Assembly (NCBI GenBank): GCA_946478675.1
Contig: CAMLEF010000004.1
Coordinates: 1-37,145, forward strand
From: an uncultured Flavobacteriales bacterium
GTDB lineage: Bacteria; Bacteroidota; Bacteroidia; Palsa-965
DNA: 37,145 nucleotides
Reading direction: 5' to 3'
A program made the translations under genes and the position numbers. The notes under the pieces were generated by a model, which worked only from the letters and a program-made list of their open reading frames with translations, was not told the DNA's origin and ran no database searches. Of the stretch, positions 16,561 through 24,558 are shown piece after piece; the stretch's first letter is position 1; each line of letters starts with the position of its first letter.

Positions 16561-16592
16561 TTGACAACGGGGTATGCGGCAAGATATATTTG
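16561..16592 (+). promoter_or_regulatory. Promoter of queA-ispD
   Basis: TTG (16561-16563, within TTGACA) is followed after 21 bases by TATATTTG (16585-16592), a full match to the Bacteroidetes -7 box TAnnTTTG with an acceptable -33 element. It leaves an untranslated leader of roughly 95 bases before queA, longer than at other promoters in the window. The rest of the 16429-16691 spacer has a small TTACC-AGC-GGTAA palindrome and nothing else recognised. Confidence 0.65.
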
Positions 16593-16691
16593 CCGCCGAA
16601 TTTCCTACGACCGGGTGAAGGCAGTCCCCAAACGTCCGGAAAGACAAACAACTCATCCGGTCAGCCGGCGTTTATCATTTAACACACCAGA

Positions 16692-17741
16692 ATGAAACTT
16701 TCGCAGTTCAAATTCAACCTCCCCCGTGATCTTGTTGCCGATTTCCCCGCTAAAAACCGTGACGGTTCCCGCCTGATGGTCCTCGATCGCAAAACCGGCA
16801 AGATCGAGCACAAACATTTCCACGAGATCATCAACTACTTCGACGACGGGGACGCGATGATCCTCAACGACACGAAAGTTTTCCCGGCCCGCCTCTACGG
16901 CAACAAAGAAAAAACCGGCGCCAAGATCGAAGTGTTCCTGCTCCGCGAGCTGAACCGCGAAAGCCGCCTCTGGGACGTGCTCGTCGACCCCGCCCGCAAG
17001 ATCCGTATCGGCAACAAGCTGTACTTCGGTGAGAACGACATGCTCGTTGCGGAAGTCATCGACAACACCACCTCGCGCGGCCGTACGCTGCGTTTCCTCT
17101 TCGACGGCCCGTTCGAAGAATTCAAGAAAACGATCGAAACCCTCGGCAACACGCCGATCCCGAAATACATCCGCCGCCCACTGCAGGCAGAAGACAAAGA
17201 CCGCTACCAGACCGTTTACGCACGTGTCGAAGGCGCTGTCGCTGCTCCCACCGCGGGACTTCACTTCAGCCGCGAGCTGCTCAAGCGTCTCGAGCTGAAA
17301 GGCGTCACCTTCCCCGCGCTCACGCTGCACGTCGGCCTCGGCAGCTTCCGCCCGGTGGAAGTCGAAGACCTTACCAAGCACAAAATGGAATCGGAGCAAC
17401 TGGAAATTCCCCAGTCCTGCGCTGATCTCGTGAACGATGCGAAACGCAAGAAGAAAAGAGTCTGCGCAGTCGGCACCACCGTCATCCGCGCTACGGAAAC
17501 TTCCGTTTCGACCGACGGTTACCTGAAACCGTTCAACGGCTGGACGAACAAATTCATCTTCCCGCCTTACGATTTTTCGATCGCGAACTGCATGATCACC
17601 AACTTCCACGCCCCGGAATCCACGCTCCTGATGATGGTGACGGCGTTCGGCGGTTACGACCTGGTGATGAAAGCGTACAAAGAAGCTGTGAAAGAGAAGT
17701 ACCGCTTCCTCAGCTACGGCGACGCCATGCTTATCCTGTAA
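16692..17741 (+). CDS. queA: S-adenosylmethionine:tRNA ribosyltransferase-isomerase QueA
   Basis: 349 residues, the usual length. It converts preQ1 in the wobble position of GUN-anticodon tRNAs to epoxyqueuosine, using the ribosyl part of SAM. Family motifs: [20 protein letters not shown] at the start, [82 protein letters not shown] and the end [13 protein letters not shown]. It is the first gene of a likely operon with ispD. The 84-base spacer between them is mostly a hairpin repeat, which may reduce read-through to ispD. Confidence 0.96.
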   Translation: MKLSQFKFNLPRDLVADFPAKNRDGSRLMVLDRKTGKIEHKHFHEIINYFDDGDAMILNDTKVFPARLYGNKEKTGAKIEVFLLRELNRESRLWDVLVDPARKIRIGNKLYFGENDMLVAEVIDNTTSRGRTLRFLFDGPFEEFKKTIETLGNTPIPKYIRRPLQAEDKDRYQTVYARVEGAVAAPTAGLHFSRELLKRLELKGVTFPALTLHVGLGSFRPVEVEDLTKHKMESEQLEIPQSCADLVNDAKRKKKRVCAVGTTVIRATETSVSTDGYLKPFNGWTNKFIFPPYDFSIANCMITNFHAPESTLLMMVTAFGGYDLVMKAYKEAVKEKYRFLSYGDAMLIL

Positions 17742-17747
17742 GAGTAT

Positions 17748-17815
17748 GGAGTCGGGAGTTTGGAGTTCGGAGTTTGCTCCAGGCTCCGAACTCCTGACTC
17801 CGAACTCCTGACTCC
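17748..17815. repeat. Hairpin of GGAGTY words between queA and ispD
   Basis: Left arm 17748-17774 and right arm 17789-17815 pair at 23 of 27 positions plus three G-T wobbles, with a 14-base loop. Both arms are built from repeats of GGAGTT/GGAGTC and their complement. The word differs from the CRCRRAG words elsewhere, but the architecture (short tandem words forming a long hairpin in a spacer) is the same. Confidence 0.85.
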
Positions 17816-17825
17816 AAACTACCTC

Positions 17826-18536
17826 TTGAAACGATACGTCATCATCGTAGCTGCCGGTCGCGGTTCGCGTATGCAATCGCCGATCCCGAAGCAATTTCTC
17901 CGATTGCACGGAAAGCCGGTAGTCCTTCACAGCATTTCCGCTTTCGCCGAATTCGATCCGTCGATCCGCGTGATCCTCGTATTGCCGGCGGGACAATTCA
18001 CGCTCTGGGAAAAAGTCGCTGCAGAGTTTCCATTGCCGCTTCCCGTGACGATCACGGCCGGCGGTGAAACGCGTTTCGAATCGGTGAAGAACGGCCTTGC
18101 GCTTATTCCCGACGAAGCGGCGATTGTCGCTGTGCATGATGCCGTTCGTCCGCTCGTGTCGAAACGAACCATCAGCTCTTCGTTCAAAGCGGCCGAGCAT
18201 TATGGCAACGCCGTTCCCGCCATCCCGCTGAGCGATTCCATCCGGCAGATCGAATCTTCGCGCAGCGTAGCCGTCGACCGCTCGCGCTATTGCCTCATCC
18301 AGACGCCGCAGTGTTTCGCGGTGCCGCTGCTGAAAAAAGCGTATTCACAGGATTACCGCTACACATTCACCGACGATGCTTCCGTCGTGGAATCACTCGG
18401 CGAGCAGATCCATCTCGTCGACGGCAACGAAGACAATTTCAAGCTGACGACACCGACGGACCTTGTGATTGCCGAAGCGCTGCTGCGTCACCGTGCTACT
18501 TTCACCGGCGACCTGAGCGGCGGGACGCATCCCTGA
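17826..18536 (+). CDS. ispD: 2-C-methyl-D-erythritol 4-phosphate cytidylyltransferase
   Basis: 236 residues from a TTG at 17826 (protein start MKRYVIIVAAGRGSRM). The frame is open back to 17760, but that stretch is the hairpin repeat and has no family similarity; other Bacteroidetes IspD proteins begin MK-YVIIVAGG. The enzyme makes CDP-ME from MEP and CTP in the non-mevalonate isoprenoid pathway. Motifs: the CTP-binding loop AAGRGSRM, PKQF, VHDAVRPLVS, the AIPLSDSIRQ region, QTPQCF and FTDDASVVES. It ends 10 bases before the convergent amidohydrolase gene. Confidence 0.93.
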   Translation: MKRYVIIVAAGRGSRMQSPIPKQFLRLHGKPVVLHSISAFAEFDPSIRVILVLPAGQFTLWEKVAAEFPLPLPVTITAGGETRFESVKNGLALIPDEAAIVAVHDAVRPLVSKRTISSSFKAAEHYGNAVPAIPLSDSIRQIESSRSVAVDRSRYCLIQTPQCFAVPLLKKAYSQDYRYTFTDDASVVESLGEQIHLVDGNEDNFKLTTPTDLVIAEALLRHRATFTGDLSGGTHP

Positions 18537-18546
18537 AAAAATTGAA

Positions 18547-19713
18547 TTAGTAAATGCGTTTTACAGCTGCCTGCTTCCACGCGAAAGACTTTCCATCGTA
18601 ACCGCTCAGCTGAATTACGCCCGGCTTCTTTCCTTTTTCAAATGTGCCGAGCGCATCGAACTGCAAGGCTTCCGCTCCATTCTTCGTAGCCCATGTGAGC
18701 AGATCGGCAGCAGGAATTTGCGGCGCTTCTGTTCCGATGATCTTTAATTCATCGAGAATGGAAAGCCCGTCGTTCGATGCGAGGCTGTCGGTGCCGACGA
18801 CGATGCGCACGTCGGCTTCGTGGAATGCAGAAAAATCCGGGAGACGATTTTCGATGTAAAGATTCGCATTCGGGCAGAAGCACCAGTACAAACCGTGATG
18901 CTGCTGTTCGGCCCAGCGGATATCTTCTGCTGAAGCTAGCGTGTTGTGAATGAGCAGCAGCTTCGGATTTTTCGCGAGATGCGGCAACGAAGCGCGCAGC
19001 GAATTTTCGCCGTAAGGTTTGTACCAGGAAATGTCGATGCCGAGGAACGCGTAAAAATCGAGCATCGGCCCTGTGCCTTCGAGCGAAAATTCTTCTTCCG
19101 CCGGGCTTTCCTGGCTGTGATACGAAGCAATCGTTTTTCGCGCAGCATTATCCGCAGCGATCAATTCCATCAGCCCGTGCGAAACGGAATACGGTGCGTG
19201 CGGCGTCAGCGAAGCCGGTTGCGGCGCATTCGACAGCAATTCTTTTCCTGCCGCAACAACTTTTTCCGCCATTGCAGGATTCAGCGCGAGCAGCTCGATG
19301 AAAGTGTGATACTGCAAACGGCTTTTCGCTTTTTGCGCGAACGTATCCGCAGTATTCGAAATATCACCGACAGCGACGATGCCGTTGCGGAACATTTCCT
19401 CTTCCGCTTCAACGATAGCAGCGGCAATCTGCTCCGGCGTAAACGTTCCGCGCTTCGGCAGCAGCTCTTTCGCGAAACCGACAAAACCGGTATGCTTCGT
19501 GATGTATCCGCGCAGGTGCGAAAGCTCGAGATGGCAATGTGCATTCACGAAGCCGGGACACAATACTCCTTCGAATTTTTCTGCAGCAGGAATGGCATCG
19601 TGCGCCGGATCGAGCAACGCTTCTACCGTACCGTCATCCTGAAGCGCGAGCACGCCGTTGCGGATAAAGCCGGTGTGCGGGGAAAAAACAAAATCGCCGG
19701 AGAGAAATTTCAT
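18547..19713 (-). CDS. Metal-dependent amidohydrolase (deaminase-like)
   Basis: 388 residues from the ATG complementary to 19711-19713. The TIM-barrel amidohydrolase fold is indicated by PGFVNAHCHLELSHLRG (HxH at H59 and H61), TPHAPYSVSHG (H172), SYHSQES (H199), LLIHNT and VGTDSLASND (D309), the metal ligands and catalytic Asp of the ATZ/TRZ-like deaminase branch. The substrate is not identifiable. Candidates include guanine, S-adenosylhomocysteine-type nucleosides or 6-amino-6-deoxyfutalosine of the alternative menaquinone pathway, but no mqn gene is nearby to support the last. It follows the T9SS cargo gene on the same strand with a 23-base gap. Confidence 0.87.
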   Translation of the reverse strand: MKFLSGDFVFSPHTGFIRNGVLALQDDGTVEALLDPAHDAIPAAEKFEGVLCPGFVNAHCHLELSHLRGYITKHTGFVGFAKELLPKRGTFTPEQIAAAIVEAEEEMFRNGIVAVGDISNTADTFAQKAKSRLQYHTFIELLALNPAMAEKVVAAGKELLSNAPQPASLTPHAPYSVSHGLMELIAADNAARKTIASYHSQESPAEEEFSLEGTGPMLDFYAFLGIDISWYKPYGENSLRASLPHLAKNPKLLLIHNTLASAEDIRWAEQQHHGLYWCFCPNANLYIENRLPDFSAFHEADVRIVVGTDSLASNDGLSILDELKIIGTEAPQIPAADLLTWATKNGAEALQFDALGTFEKGKKPGVIQLSGYDGKSFAWKQAAVKRIY

Positions 19714-19736
19714 CAGCGGCAAAGTTCGGGAATTAT

Positions 19737-21266
19737 TTACCGGCAGAGCAGCAGCTTCGCGGCAAATTCCTCTTCACCGGAAATGACTTTCACGAAGTAA
19801 ACGCCGTTCGCAAATTCCGCCAGGTTATCAAACAAAACCGTGGTGCCGGAGAGCGTTTTAGTCAGCAGCAATTGGCCGGTAACGTCATACAGCGCCACAC
19901 TTCCGCTCTCAATGTATTCGCGGCTCATCAGCGGACCATCGGCAGTAACAGGATTGGGAAAGATGCCTGCATCTGCTAAAGAAATCTCCGGCAACGAAGT
20001 GACGATCGGCGGACAGGAGAGCGAAGTTTCCGTGAGCACCATTGCGCTGTCGATCACCGAGCCGGCTGTCAATACAAAATTCAGGCTGACCGGGTAAACG
20101 TGCGCCGTCTGCGGCGTGAGCGTAAACGGGAGCACGTTGTAGGACAGCGCCACCGAGTTGCAGAACACTGCGCTGTCGGCCGATTGTTTGTCAAGCCACA
20201 GGCGATTGTACACGAGATTGCCGACATGAATCTTGCTCGCACCCGCCGTATAGAAATTTCCATTGCCGGCATCGCTCACGCAGGCTTGCGCGAGGTAGCT
20301 GTTGTCCAGGATTCTTCCCCACAGGAAATTTCCGGCAGCATCGACGAGCACCTGGTCGAGGTTGTTGCCGCCGGTTTCCGTAAAAACAATTCTTCCATCC
20401 GAAAGCTCTGCGACGGAACACAGTCGATTGTCGCTGCCGCTATCGTAAATAGTACTCCAGAGCAGCGTTCCCACACTGTCGAAGCGCGCCAGGAACGAAT
20501 GATACGTGACATTCGCCGCGCTGTACATGCCGCCGAGCAGGTAACCGCCGTCGCTCATGCGGAGGAGACGCGACGGATGACAATAGCCCGGCGTATAATA
20601 ACGATGTGTCCAGGAGATACCGCCGGCGCTGTCGAGGCGGATCAGGGCGGGAAAATAATCGCCGGCGCCGAATTCGCGATCCACGACGATGAAGCCGCTG
20701 CCGTCCGGTATGGCATCGACGACGTTTCCTAACGATACGATCGTATCGCGATACTGGTATTGCCACACGATGTTGCCGTTGACATCGAAGCGCGTGGTCA
20801 TGTTGTTGGAATTACAGCCGCCGCCGACAATGATTCCGCCGCCATCGTTTGCCGCGCAGATCGCAGAGGGAGAAACGTTATTGTAAGCGAACGACGTCAG
20901 GCATTTTTTCCAGAGCAGGTTGCCGGTGGTATCGAACTTCGAATACTGGATCACGTTGCCCGTCGTTGCGACATTGCACAACGTGACATAATTGCTGTCG
21001 GTGGTCTCGATCAGGCCGACGGAGAGCGAAAGATCCGGGTAGCGCAGCTTCGTGGTAAAAACCGGGTGACCGGCAGTATCCGCAGCAACGAGGTAATGCG
21101 GCCCGACATGCGAAAGAAAAATGCAGTTGCCGTTACTGCCGCGAATAAAATTTCCCGTGTAAGCATCCGGCGAAGCGATACTGTCGTAGCGGGTGGAAAA
21201 TTGCGCGCGGGCCGAAAGACCGGAGAGCATCAATACAAAAAGCAGCAGGCGTGGGGTAGGGCTCAT
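19737..21266 (-). CDS. Secreted repeat protein with T9SS sorting domain
   Basis: 509 residues from the ATG complementary to 21264-21266. MSPTPRLLLFVLMLSGLSARAQ is the signal peptide. The body has repeated segments of the form F/LDxxGNxxWxxxY followed by DGGxIIxGG (for example FDTTGNLLWKKC, FDVNGNIVWQYQ, LDSAGGISWTHRYY, FDSVGTLLWSTIY, VDAAGNFLWGRI), the pattern of beta-propeller proteins of this phylum. The C-terminus (about 440-509) is a T9SS type A sorting domain: GIFPNPV, ALYDVTGQLLLTKTL, LAEFANGVYFVKVISG and a basic end. It is probably exported to the cell surface; its partner is unknown. Its promoter is one of the clearest in the window (21270-21300). Confidence 0.87.
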   Translation of the reverse strand: MSPTPRLLLFVLMLSGLSARAQFSTRYDSIASPDAYTGNFIRGSNGNCIFLSHVGPHYLVAADTAGHPVFTTKLRYPDLSLSVGLIETTDSNYVTLCNVATTGNVIQYSKFDTTGNLLWKKCLTSFAYNNVSPSAICAANDGGGIIVGGGCNSNNMTTRFDVNGNIVWQYQYRDTIVSLGNVVDAIPDGSGFIVVDREFGAGDYFPALIRLDSAGGISWTHRYYTPGYCHPSRLLRMSDGGYLLGGMYSAANVTYHSFLARFDSVGTLLWSTIYDSGSDNRLCSVAELSDGRIVFTETGGNNLDQVLVDAAGNFLWGRILDNSYLAQACVSDAGNGNFYTAGASKIHVGNLVYNRLWLDKQSADSAVFCNSVALSYNVLPFTLTPQTAHVYPVSLNFVLTAGSVIDSAMVLTETSLSCPPIVTSLPEISLADAGIFPNPVTADGPLMSREYIESGSVALYDVTGQLLLTKTLSGTTVLFDNLAEFANGVYFVKVISGEEEFAAKLLLCR

Positions 21267-21269
21267 TAT

Positions 21270-21300
21270 CAAATATACCGAATGCAACTTTCTGTTCAAA
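21270..21300 (-). promoter_or_regulatory. Complete promoter of the T9SS cargo gene
   Basis: Read on the minus strand, TTTG (complement of 21297-21300), a 19-base spacer and TATATTTG (complement of 21270-21277) match both elements of the Bacteroidetes primary-sigma promoter. The -7 box ends only 3 bases before the ATG, so the mRNA should be leaderless or nearly so. Confidence 0.75.
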
Positions 21301-21377
21301 CGTATCTCCGCGGCGCATTGATCGGGTTATCACGACCGCTGATCGAATTTGGCCGGGCATTTTCTTCCGCGATATCC

Positions 21378-21385
21378 TATCTTTA
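21378..21385 (+). promoter_or_regulatory. -7-like box of the 109-residue secreted protein gene
   Basis: TATCTTTA (one mismatch to TAnnTTTG at the last base) ends 5 bases before the ATG at 21391. Confidence 0.4.
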
Positions 21386-21390
21386 AGACG

Positions 21391-21720
21391 ATGCGTCAGC
21401 TTTGGCTTTTTCTCTTCCTCTTGTTGGTTGGAATTTCATCTCCGGCAAAAAACACGGTGCGCCCGGGGGAAAGCCATATCTGTTCCACCGCGCTGGAAAA
21501 CCAGGAAGGTCTTTCCACCGATGAACCGCTGACGCCAGTCGTAATCGAAGCCGGCGATTTCCAGCACAGCCGCTGTCTTTCCCAGCAACGACATTTTCAC
21601 ACCATCACAGCAGCGCTGCCGGAAATTTTTCATCCGCAGGTTTTCGTAACGGTATCTTTTGCGCAGCGACAGTCATTTCCGCTGAGGAAGCATTTGCTGT
21701 ATTGCATCCTTCGCTGCTGA
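21391..21720 (+). CDS. Small secreted protein of unknown function
   Basis: 109 residues from the ATG at 21391. MRQLWLFLFLLLVGISSPA is a Sec signal peptide. The mature part is polar with three cysteines after the signal (HICSTALE, SRCLSQQRH, LYCILRC has two more near the end) and several histidines, reminiscent of small periplasmic proteins encoded near metal-efflux genes, but no such genes are present. It ends 81 bases before the YitT-family gene. Coding status is supported by the signal peptide and the -7-like box; a start at 21349 would add a stretch with no signal-peptide logic. Confidence 0.55.
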   Translation: MRQLWLFLFLLLVGISSPAKNTVRPGESHICSTALENQEGLSTDEPLTPVVIEAGDFQHSRCLSQQRHFHTITAALPEIFHPQVFVTVSFAQRQSFPLRKHLLYCILRC

Positions 21721-21801
21721 GCATTTCCTTCGCCCCTTTTGATTTTCCTGCCGTTGTCTCCCTGCACAATGGCCTTCGCGTTCTTAAAAATTATTCCTGT
21801 T

Positions 21802-22701
21802 ATGAATTTATCATCCCTTCTTTCTTCTCTTTTCGGTCGCCCGGAAATGTTCGGCGGAAAACTGCGGCGTCTCACACTCGTGGCGCTCGGCATTCTTTCT
21901 GCGGGACTTGGTCTCGAAGGATTCGTGTTGCCCAGCGGATTTCTCGACGGCGGCGTCACCGGCATTTCGCTGCTGATCCACCGGCTTTCCGGATGGCCCT
22001 TGCCGCTGCTGATCGTGCTCATCAATCTTCCGTTCATGTTTCTTGCGTACCGGCAGGTGAACCCGGCGTTTGCGATCAAAACGATGCTCGCGATCGGCGG
22101 ACTTGCCTTGTGCCTGGTGTTCGTGCCGTTCCCGGTCGTTACGCAGGACAAGCTGCTCGTTTCCGTCTTCGGCGGATTTTTCCTCGGGCTCGGCATCGGG
22201 CTCTGCATCCGAGGCGGCTGCGTGATCGACGGAACGGAAGTGCTTGCCATTTCCGTCGGTAAAAAAAGCGGGCTTTCGATCGGCGACGTGATCCTGATGG
22301 TGAACATTCTCATTTTCTCCGTCGCTGCTTTTCTCTTCAATCTTGAAACGGCGCTCTATTCGCTGCTGACGTATTTCGCCGCTTCGAAGTCGGTGGACTT
22401 TGTCGTGCACGGCATCGAAGAATACACCGGCGTGACGATCGTCTCGGAAAAAAGCGACGAGATCCGCGCGATGATCATCGACACGATGGGCCGCGGCGTG
22501 ACGATCCTCGTCGGCAAAGGCGGTTACGGCAAAAAAGGCCAGAGTGGCGAGATCGACGTGCTGTACACCGTCATCACACGTTTGGAAATCGCGCGGTTGA
22601 AAAGCGAAATTGCGGTGATCGATCCGCAGGCGTTCGTCGTTATGCAGAGCGTCAACGATACGAAAGGCGGCATGGTGAAGAAGCGGCCGCTGGAAGCATA
22701 G
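21802..22701 (+). CDS. YitT family membrane protein with DUF2179 domain
   Basis: 299 residues from the ATG at 21802; two earlier in-frame starts (TTG 21739, ATG 21769) are possible but give an unusual N-terminus. Residues about 25-200 have five to six helices typical of YitT_membrane, including LSAGLGLEGFVLPSGFLDGGVTGISLLI, RQVNPAFAIKTM, GIGLCIRGGCVIDGTEVLA and ALYSLLTYFAASKSVDF. Residues about 210-299 are the cytoplasmic DUF2179 domain: GVTIVSEKSDEIRAMI, RGVTILVGKGGYGK and DVLYTVITRLEIARLK. Family members are integral membrane proteins of unresolved function, with the DUF2179 part probably binding a ligand. The length matches the family. Confidence 0.9.
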   Translation: MNLSSLLSSLFGRPEMFGGKLRRLTLVALGILSAGLGLEGFVLPSGFLDGGVTGISLLIHRLSGWPLPLLIVLINLPFMFLAYRQVNPAFAIKTMLAIGGLALCLVFVPFPVVTQDKLLVSVFGGFFLGLGIGLCIRGGCVIDGTEVLAISVGKKSGLSIGDVILMVNILIFSVAAFLFNLETALYSLLTYFAASKSVDFVVHGIEEYTGVTIVSEKSDEIRAMIIDTMGRGVTILVGKGGYGKKGQSGEIDVLYTVITRLEIARLKSEIAVIDPQAFVVMQSVNDTKGGMVKKRPLEA

Positions 22702-22719
22702 CGACTCATTCGAATAGGA

Positions 22720-22784
22720 TTATTATTAAAATAATTATATATTAGTTTGTAATTATTATTTAAACTTTTTAAAAAAATCTCAAC
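22720..22784 (+). promoter_or_regulatory. AT-rich upstream region of the cysteine-containing exported protein gene
   Basis: About 65 bases are almost pure A/T (for example ATTATTATTAAAATAATTAT, TTTAAACTTTTTAAAAAAAT), in strong contrast to the surrounding sequence. There is no exact TAnnTTTG match (TTAGTTTG is the closest). It may act as a curved or UP-like promoter element, or mark transferred DNA. Confidence 0.35.
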
Positions 22785-23201
22785 ATGAGAACCACTACAC
22801 AAAAAAGCAGTGTCCTGCTGACACTCGCAGCCGGCACTGTGATCGCTATCCTGGCTGTAATCATCAGTGTAAAAGCGCTTGCCTGCCCGAACGTACTGCT
22901 CAGCAGCCCGCCCTCTTCCATGGCGGTTTACTCCGGCACCTGCAGCGGCGGCATTCCGTGCGACAGAAGCTCGACCACCATTTTTACGTTGTCGAATAAC
23001 AGCTGCCCACCCTACACGTGGACATTCACCAACACGTCGATGTCGCCCAATTGCCAGAAAGTTTTTACCACCGTCAGCGGAGTGTCAACCCTGCAGGTTT
23101 CCATACCCGGCGCAACCGGTGATGCGATCACGTTGAAGATCACTGACGTCAACAACAGCTCATCGCCCACGTACAGCCTGACCGGTGTGCAATGCCATTA
23201 A
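22785..23201 (+). CDS. Exported cysteine-containing protein, unknown function
   Basis: 138 residues. A polar N-terminus MRTTTQKSS is followed by a hydrophobic helix (VLLTLAAGTVIAILAVIISV) and ALAC, a possible signal cleavage or lipobox-like site. The exported part is Ser/Thr/Pro-rich with five further cysteines (GTCSGGIPC, NNSCPPY, SPNCQKV, GVQCH), suggesting disulfides in a small immunoglobulin-like beta domain (PYTWTFTNTS, VSTLQVSIPGATGDAITLKI). No family is recognised. It has its own terminator (23218-23248) and lies behind an unusually AT-rich upstream region (22720-22784), so it is probably a single-gene transcript. Confidence 0.7.
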   Translation: MRTTTQKSSVLLTLAAGTVIAILAVIISVKALACPNVLLSSPPSSMAVYSGTCSGGIPCDRSSTTIFTLSNNSCPPYTWTFTNTSMSPNCQKVFTTVSGVSTLQVSIPGATGDAITLKITDVNNSSSPTYSLTGVQCH

Positions 23202-23217
23202 TCTTTTCTCCGGAAGG

Positions 23218-23248
23218 AAAATGCCACCGCTGCCGGTGGCATTTTTTT
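23218..23248 (+). terminator. Rho-independent terminator
   Basis: AAAATGCCACCG (23218-23229) pairs perfectly with CGGTGGCATTTT (23234-23245) around a CTGC loop, with a T7 run at 23242-23248. It ends the gene for the cysteine-containing exported protein. Confidence 0.9.
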
Positions 23249-23376
23249 ATTCCATAAAACGGGATCCCGGCGCAGCACACGTTTCATCCGGCAGCAGTTG
23301 ACGTAAAAATGAATACTCCCCCTGTTAATACCTCCTAAATAGTGATTTCCCGCTCGTGGCGAGGGCGGTTTCGCCG

Positions 23377-23384
23377 TACCTTTG
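23377..23384 (+). promoter_or_regulatory. -7 promoter box of rlmN
   Basis: TACCTTTG fits TAnnTTTG and ends 5 bases before the ATG at 23390. This decides the start and rules out the open frame upstream at 23342. The leader would be nearly absent. Confidence 0.55.
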
Positions 23385-23389
23385 CACCA

Positions 23390-24463
23390 ATGAATTCTGC
23401 ACAGAAACCCAGTATCCGCAGCCTTTCGCAGGACGAGCTCAAAGCTTTTTTCACGGAAAAAGGCGAGAAGGCTTTTCGCGCGAAACAGGCCTGGGAATGG
23501 CTTTGGATGAAAGCGGCGCGCAGCTTCGACGAGATGACGAACCTTTCGAAAGAAACGCGTACGCTGCTGGCAGAACATTTTTCGTTTCCCGTCGTCAGCG
23601 TCGACAATCTCCAGGTGAGCCGCGACCGCACAATCAAAAATGCGTTCAAGCTGCACGACGGCAACATCGTCGAAGGCGTGCTCATCCCGACGGAATCGCG
23701 CATGACGGCTTGTATTTCTTCGCAGGTCGGCTGCAGTCTCACGTGCAAATTCTGCGCGACGGGGCGACTGGCGCGACTGCGCAACCTCGAAGCGGAAGAG
23801 ATGTATGACCAGGTCGTGCTGATCCGCAACCAGGCGCAGGAACGTTACGGGCAGGCGCTCACGAACATCGTGTACATGGGCATGGGCGAGCCGCTGCTGA
23901 ATTATAAAAACATGCTCGCATCGGTCGACCGCATCACGTCGCCGGACGGACTGGGCATGTCGCCGCAGCGCATTACGGTTTCCACCGCGGGCATCGCCAA
24001 GATGATCAAAAAGCTCGGCGACGACGAGGTGAAATTCAACCTCGCGCTTTCATTACATGCAGCGAACGACACGAAGCGCAACCACATCATGCCGATCAAT
24101 GAGCAGAATTCGCTCGAAGCGTTGGCGGAAGCGTTGAACTATTTCTACGACAAAACCGGCACGCGCGTCACGTTTGAATTCATTGTCTTCAAAGATTTCA
24201 ACGACGGCATCGAGGATGCGAAAGAGCTCGCAGCGTTCTGCCGCAAAGTTCCCGCGAAGGTGAACATCATCGAATACAATCCGATTGACGGCGGCGAATT
24301 CCAACAAACGTTGCCGGAGCGTCTCGACGTTTTCAAGAACGTGCTCGAAGACCGAGGCGTCATCGTGAACGTGCGTCGCAGCCGCGGGAAAGATATCGAT
24401 GCGGCTTGTGGTCAGCTCGCGAATAAGAATAAGGCGGTGAAGGAGAAGAAGCTGAAGGCTTGA
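23390..24463 (+). CDS. rlmN: Dual-specificity 23S rRNA / tRNA adenine-C2 methyltransferase RlmN
   Basis: 357 residues from the ATG at 23390. It is a radical SAM enzyme that methylates C2 of A2503 in 23S rRNA and, in E. coli, of A37 in some tRNAs. The [4Fe-4S] cluster motif CSLTCKFC (C115, C119, C122) is present, as are SSQVGC before it, NIVYMGMGEPLLNY, RITVSTAGI, FNLALSLHAAND and TFEFIVFKDFND. The resolving cysteine is C340 in SRGKDIDAACGQLA, close to the end as expected. There is no Cfr-like feature suggesting drug resistance. It converges with two barrel-like genes across a palindromic repeat. Confidence 0.96.
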   Translation: MNSAQKPSIRSLSQDELKAFFTEKGEKAFRAKQAWEWLWMKAARSFDEMTNLSKETRTLLAEHFSFPVVSVDNLQVSRDRTIKNAFKLHDGNIVEGVLIPTESRMTACISSQVGCSLTCKFCATGRLARLRNLEAEEMYDQVVLIRNQAQERYGQALTNIVYMGMGEPLLNYKNMLASVDRITSPDGLGMSPQRITVSTAGIAKMIKKLGDDEVKFNLALSLHAANDTKRNHIMPINEQNSLEALAEALNYFYDKTGTRVTFEFIVFKDFNDGIEDAKELAAFCRKVPAKVNIIEYNPIDGGEFQQTLPERLDVFKNVLEDRGVIVNVRRSRGKDIDAACGQLANKNKAVKEKKLKA

Positions 24464-24488
24464 TTTTTGCCGGACGATTTCACCCCGC

Positions 24489-24554
24489 TTGTTCGAGCGG
24501 AGTCGAGAACCTGTTTCATTCTAATGCGAAAAGTTCTCGACTCCGCTCGAACAA
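24489..24554. repeat. Dispersed palindrome, full copy 2
   Basis: TTGTTCGAGCGGAGTCGAGA plus AC (24489-24510) is perfectly complementary to 24533-24554 (22 bp), with a 22-base loop. The loop shares TGTTTCATTC-AATGC with copy 1 at 5859-5928, so the copies are homologous beyond their stems. It lies 4 bases past the stop codon of the minus-strand gene at 24559, between convergent genes. Confidence 0.9.
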
Positions 24555-24558
24555 CAGG

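Noticed and set aside
17760..17825. 22-residue N-terminal extension of IspD
   Set aside because: It is encoded by the GGAGTY hairpin and has no similarity to IspD; the TTG at 17826 begins the conserved MKRYVIIVAAG.
16653..18200. Long minus-strand open frame (515 codons) opposite queA and ispD
   Set aside because: It spans two genes and a hairpin spacer, which no real gene would do here; the composition is that of an antisense shadow.
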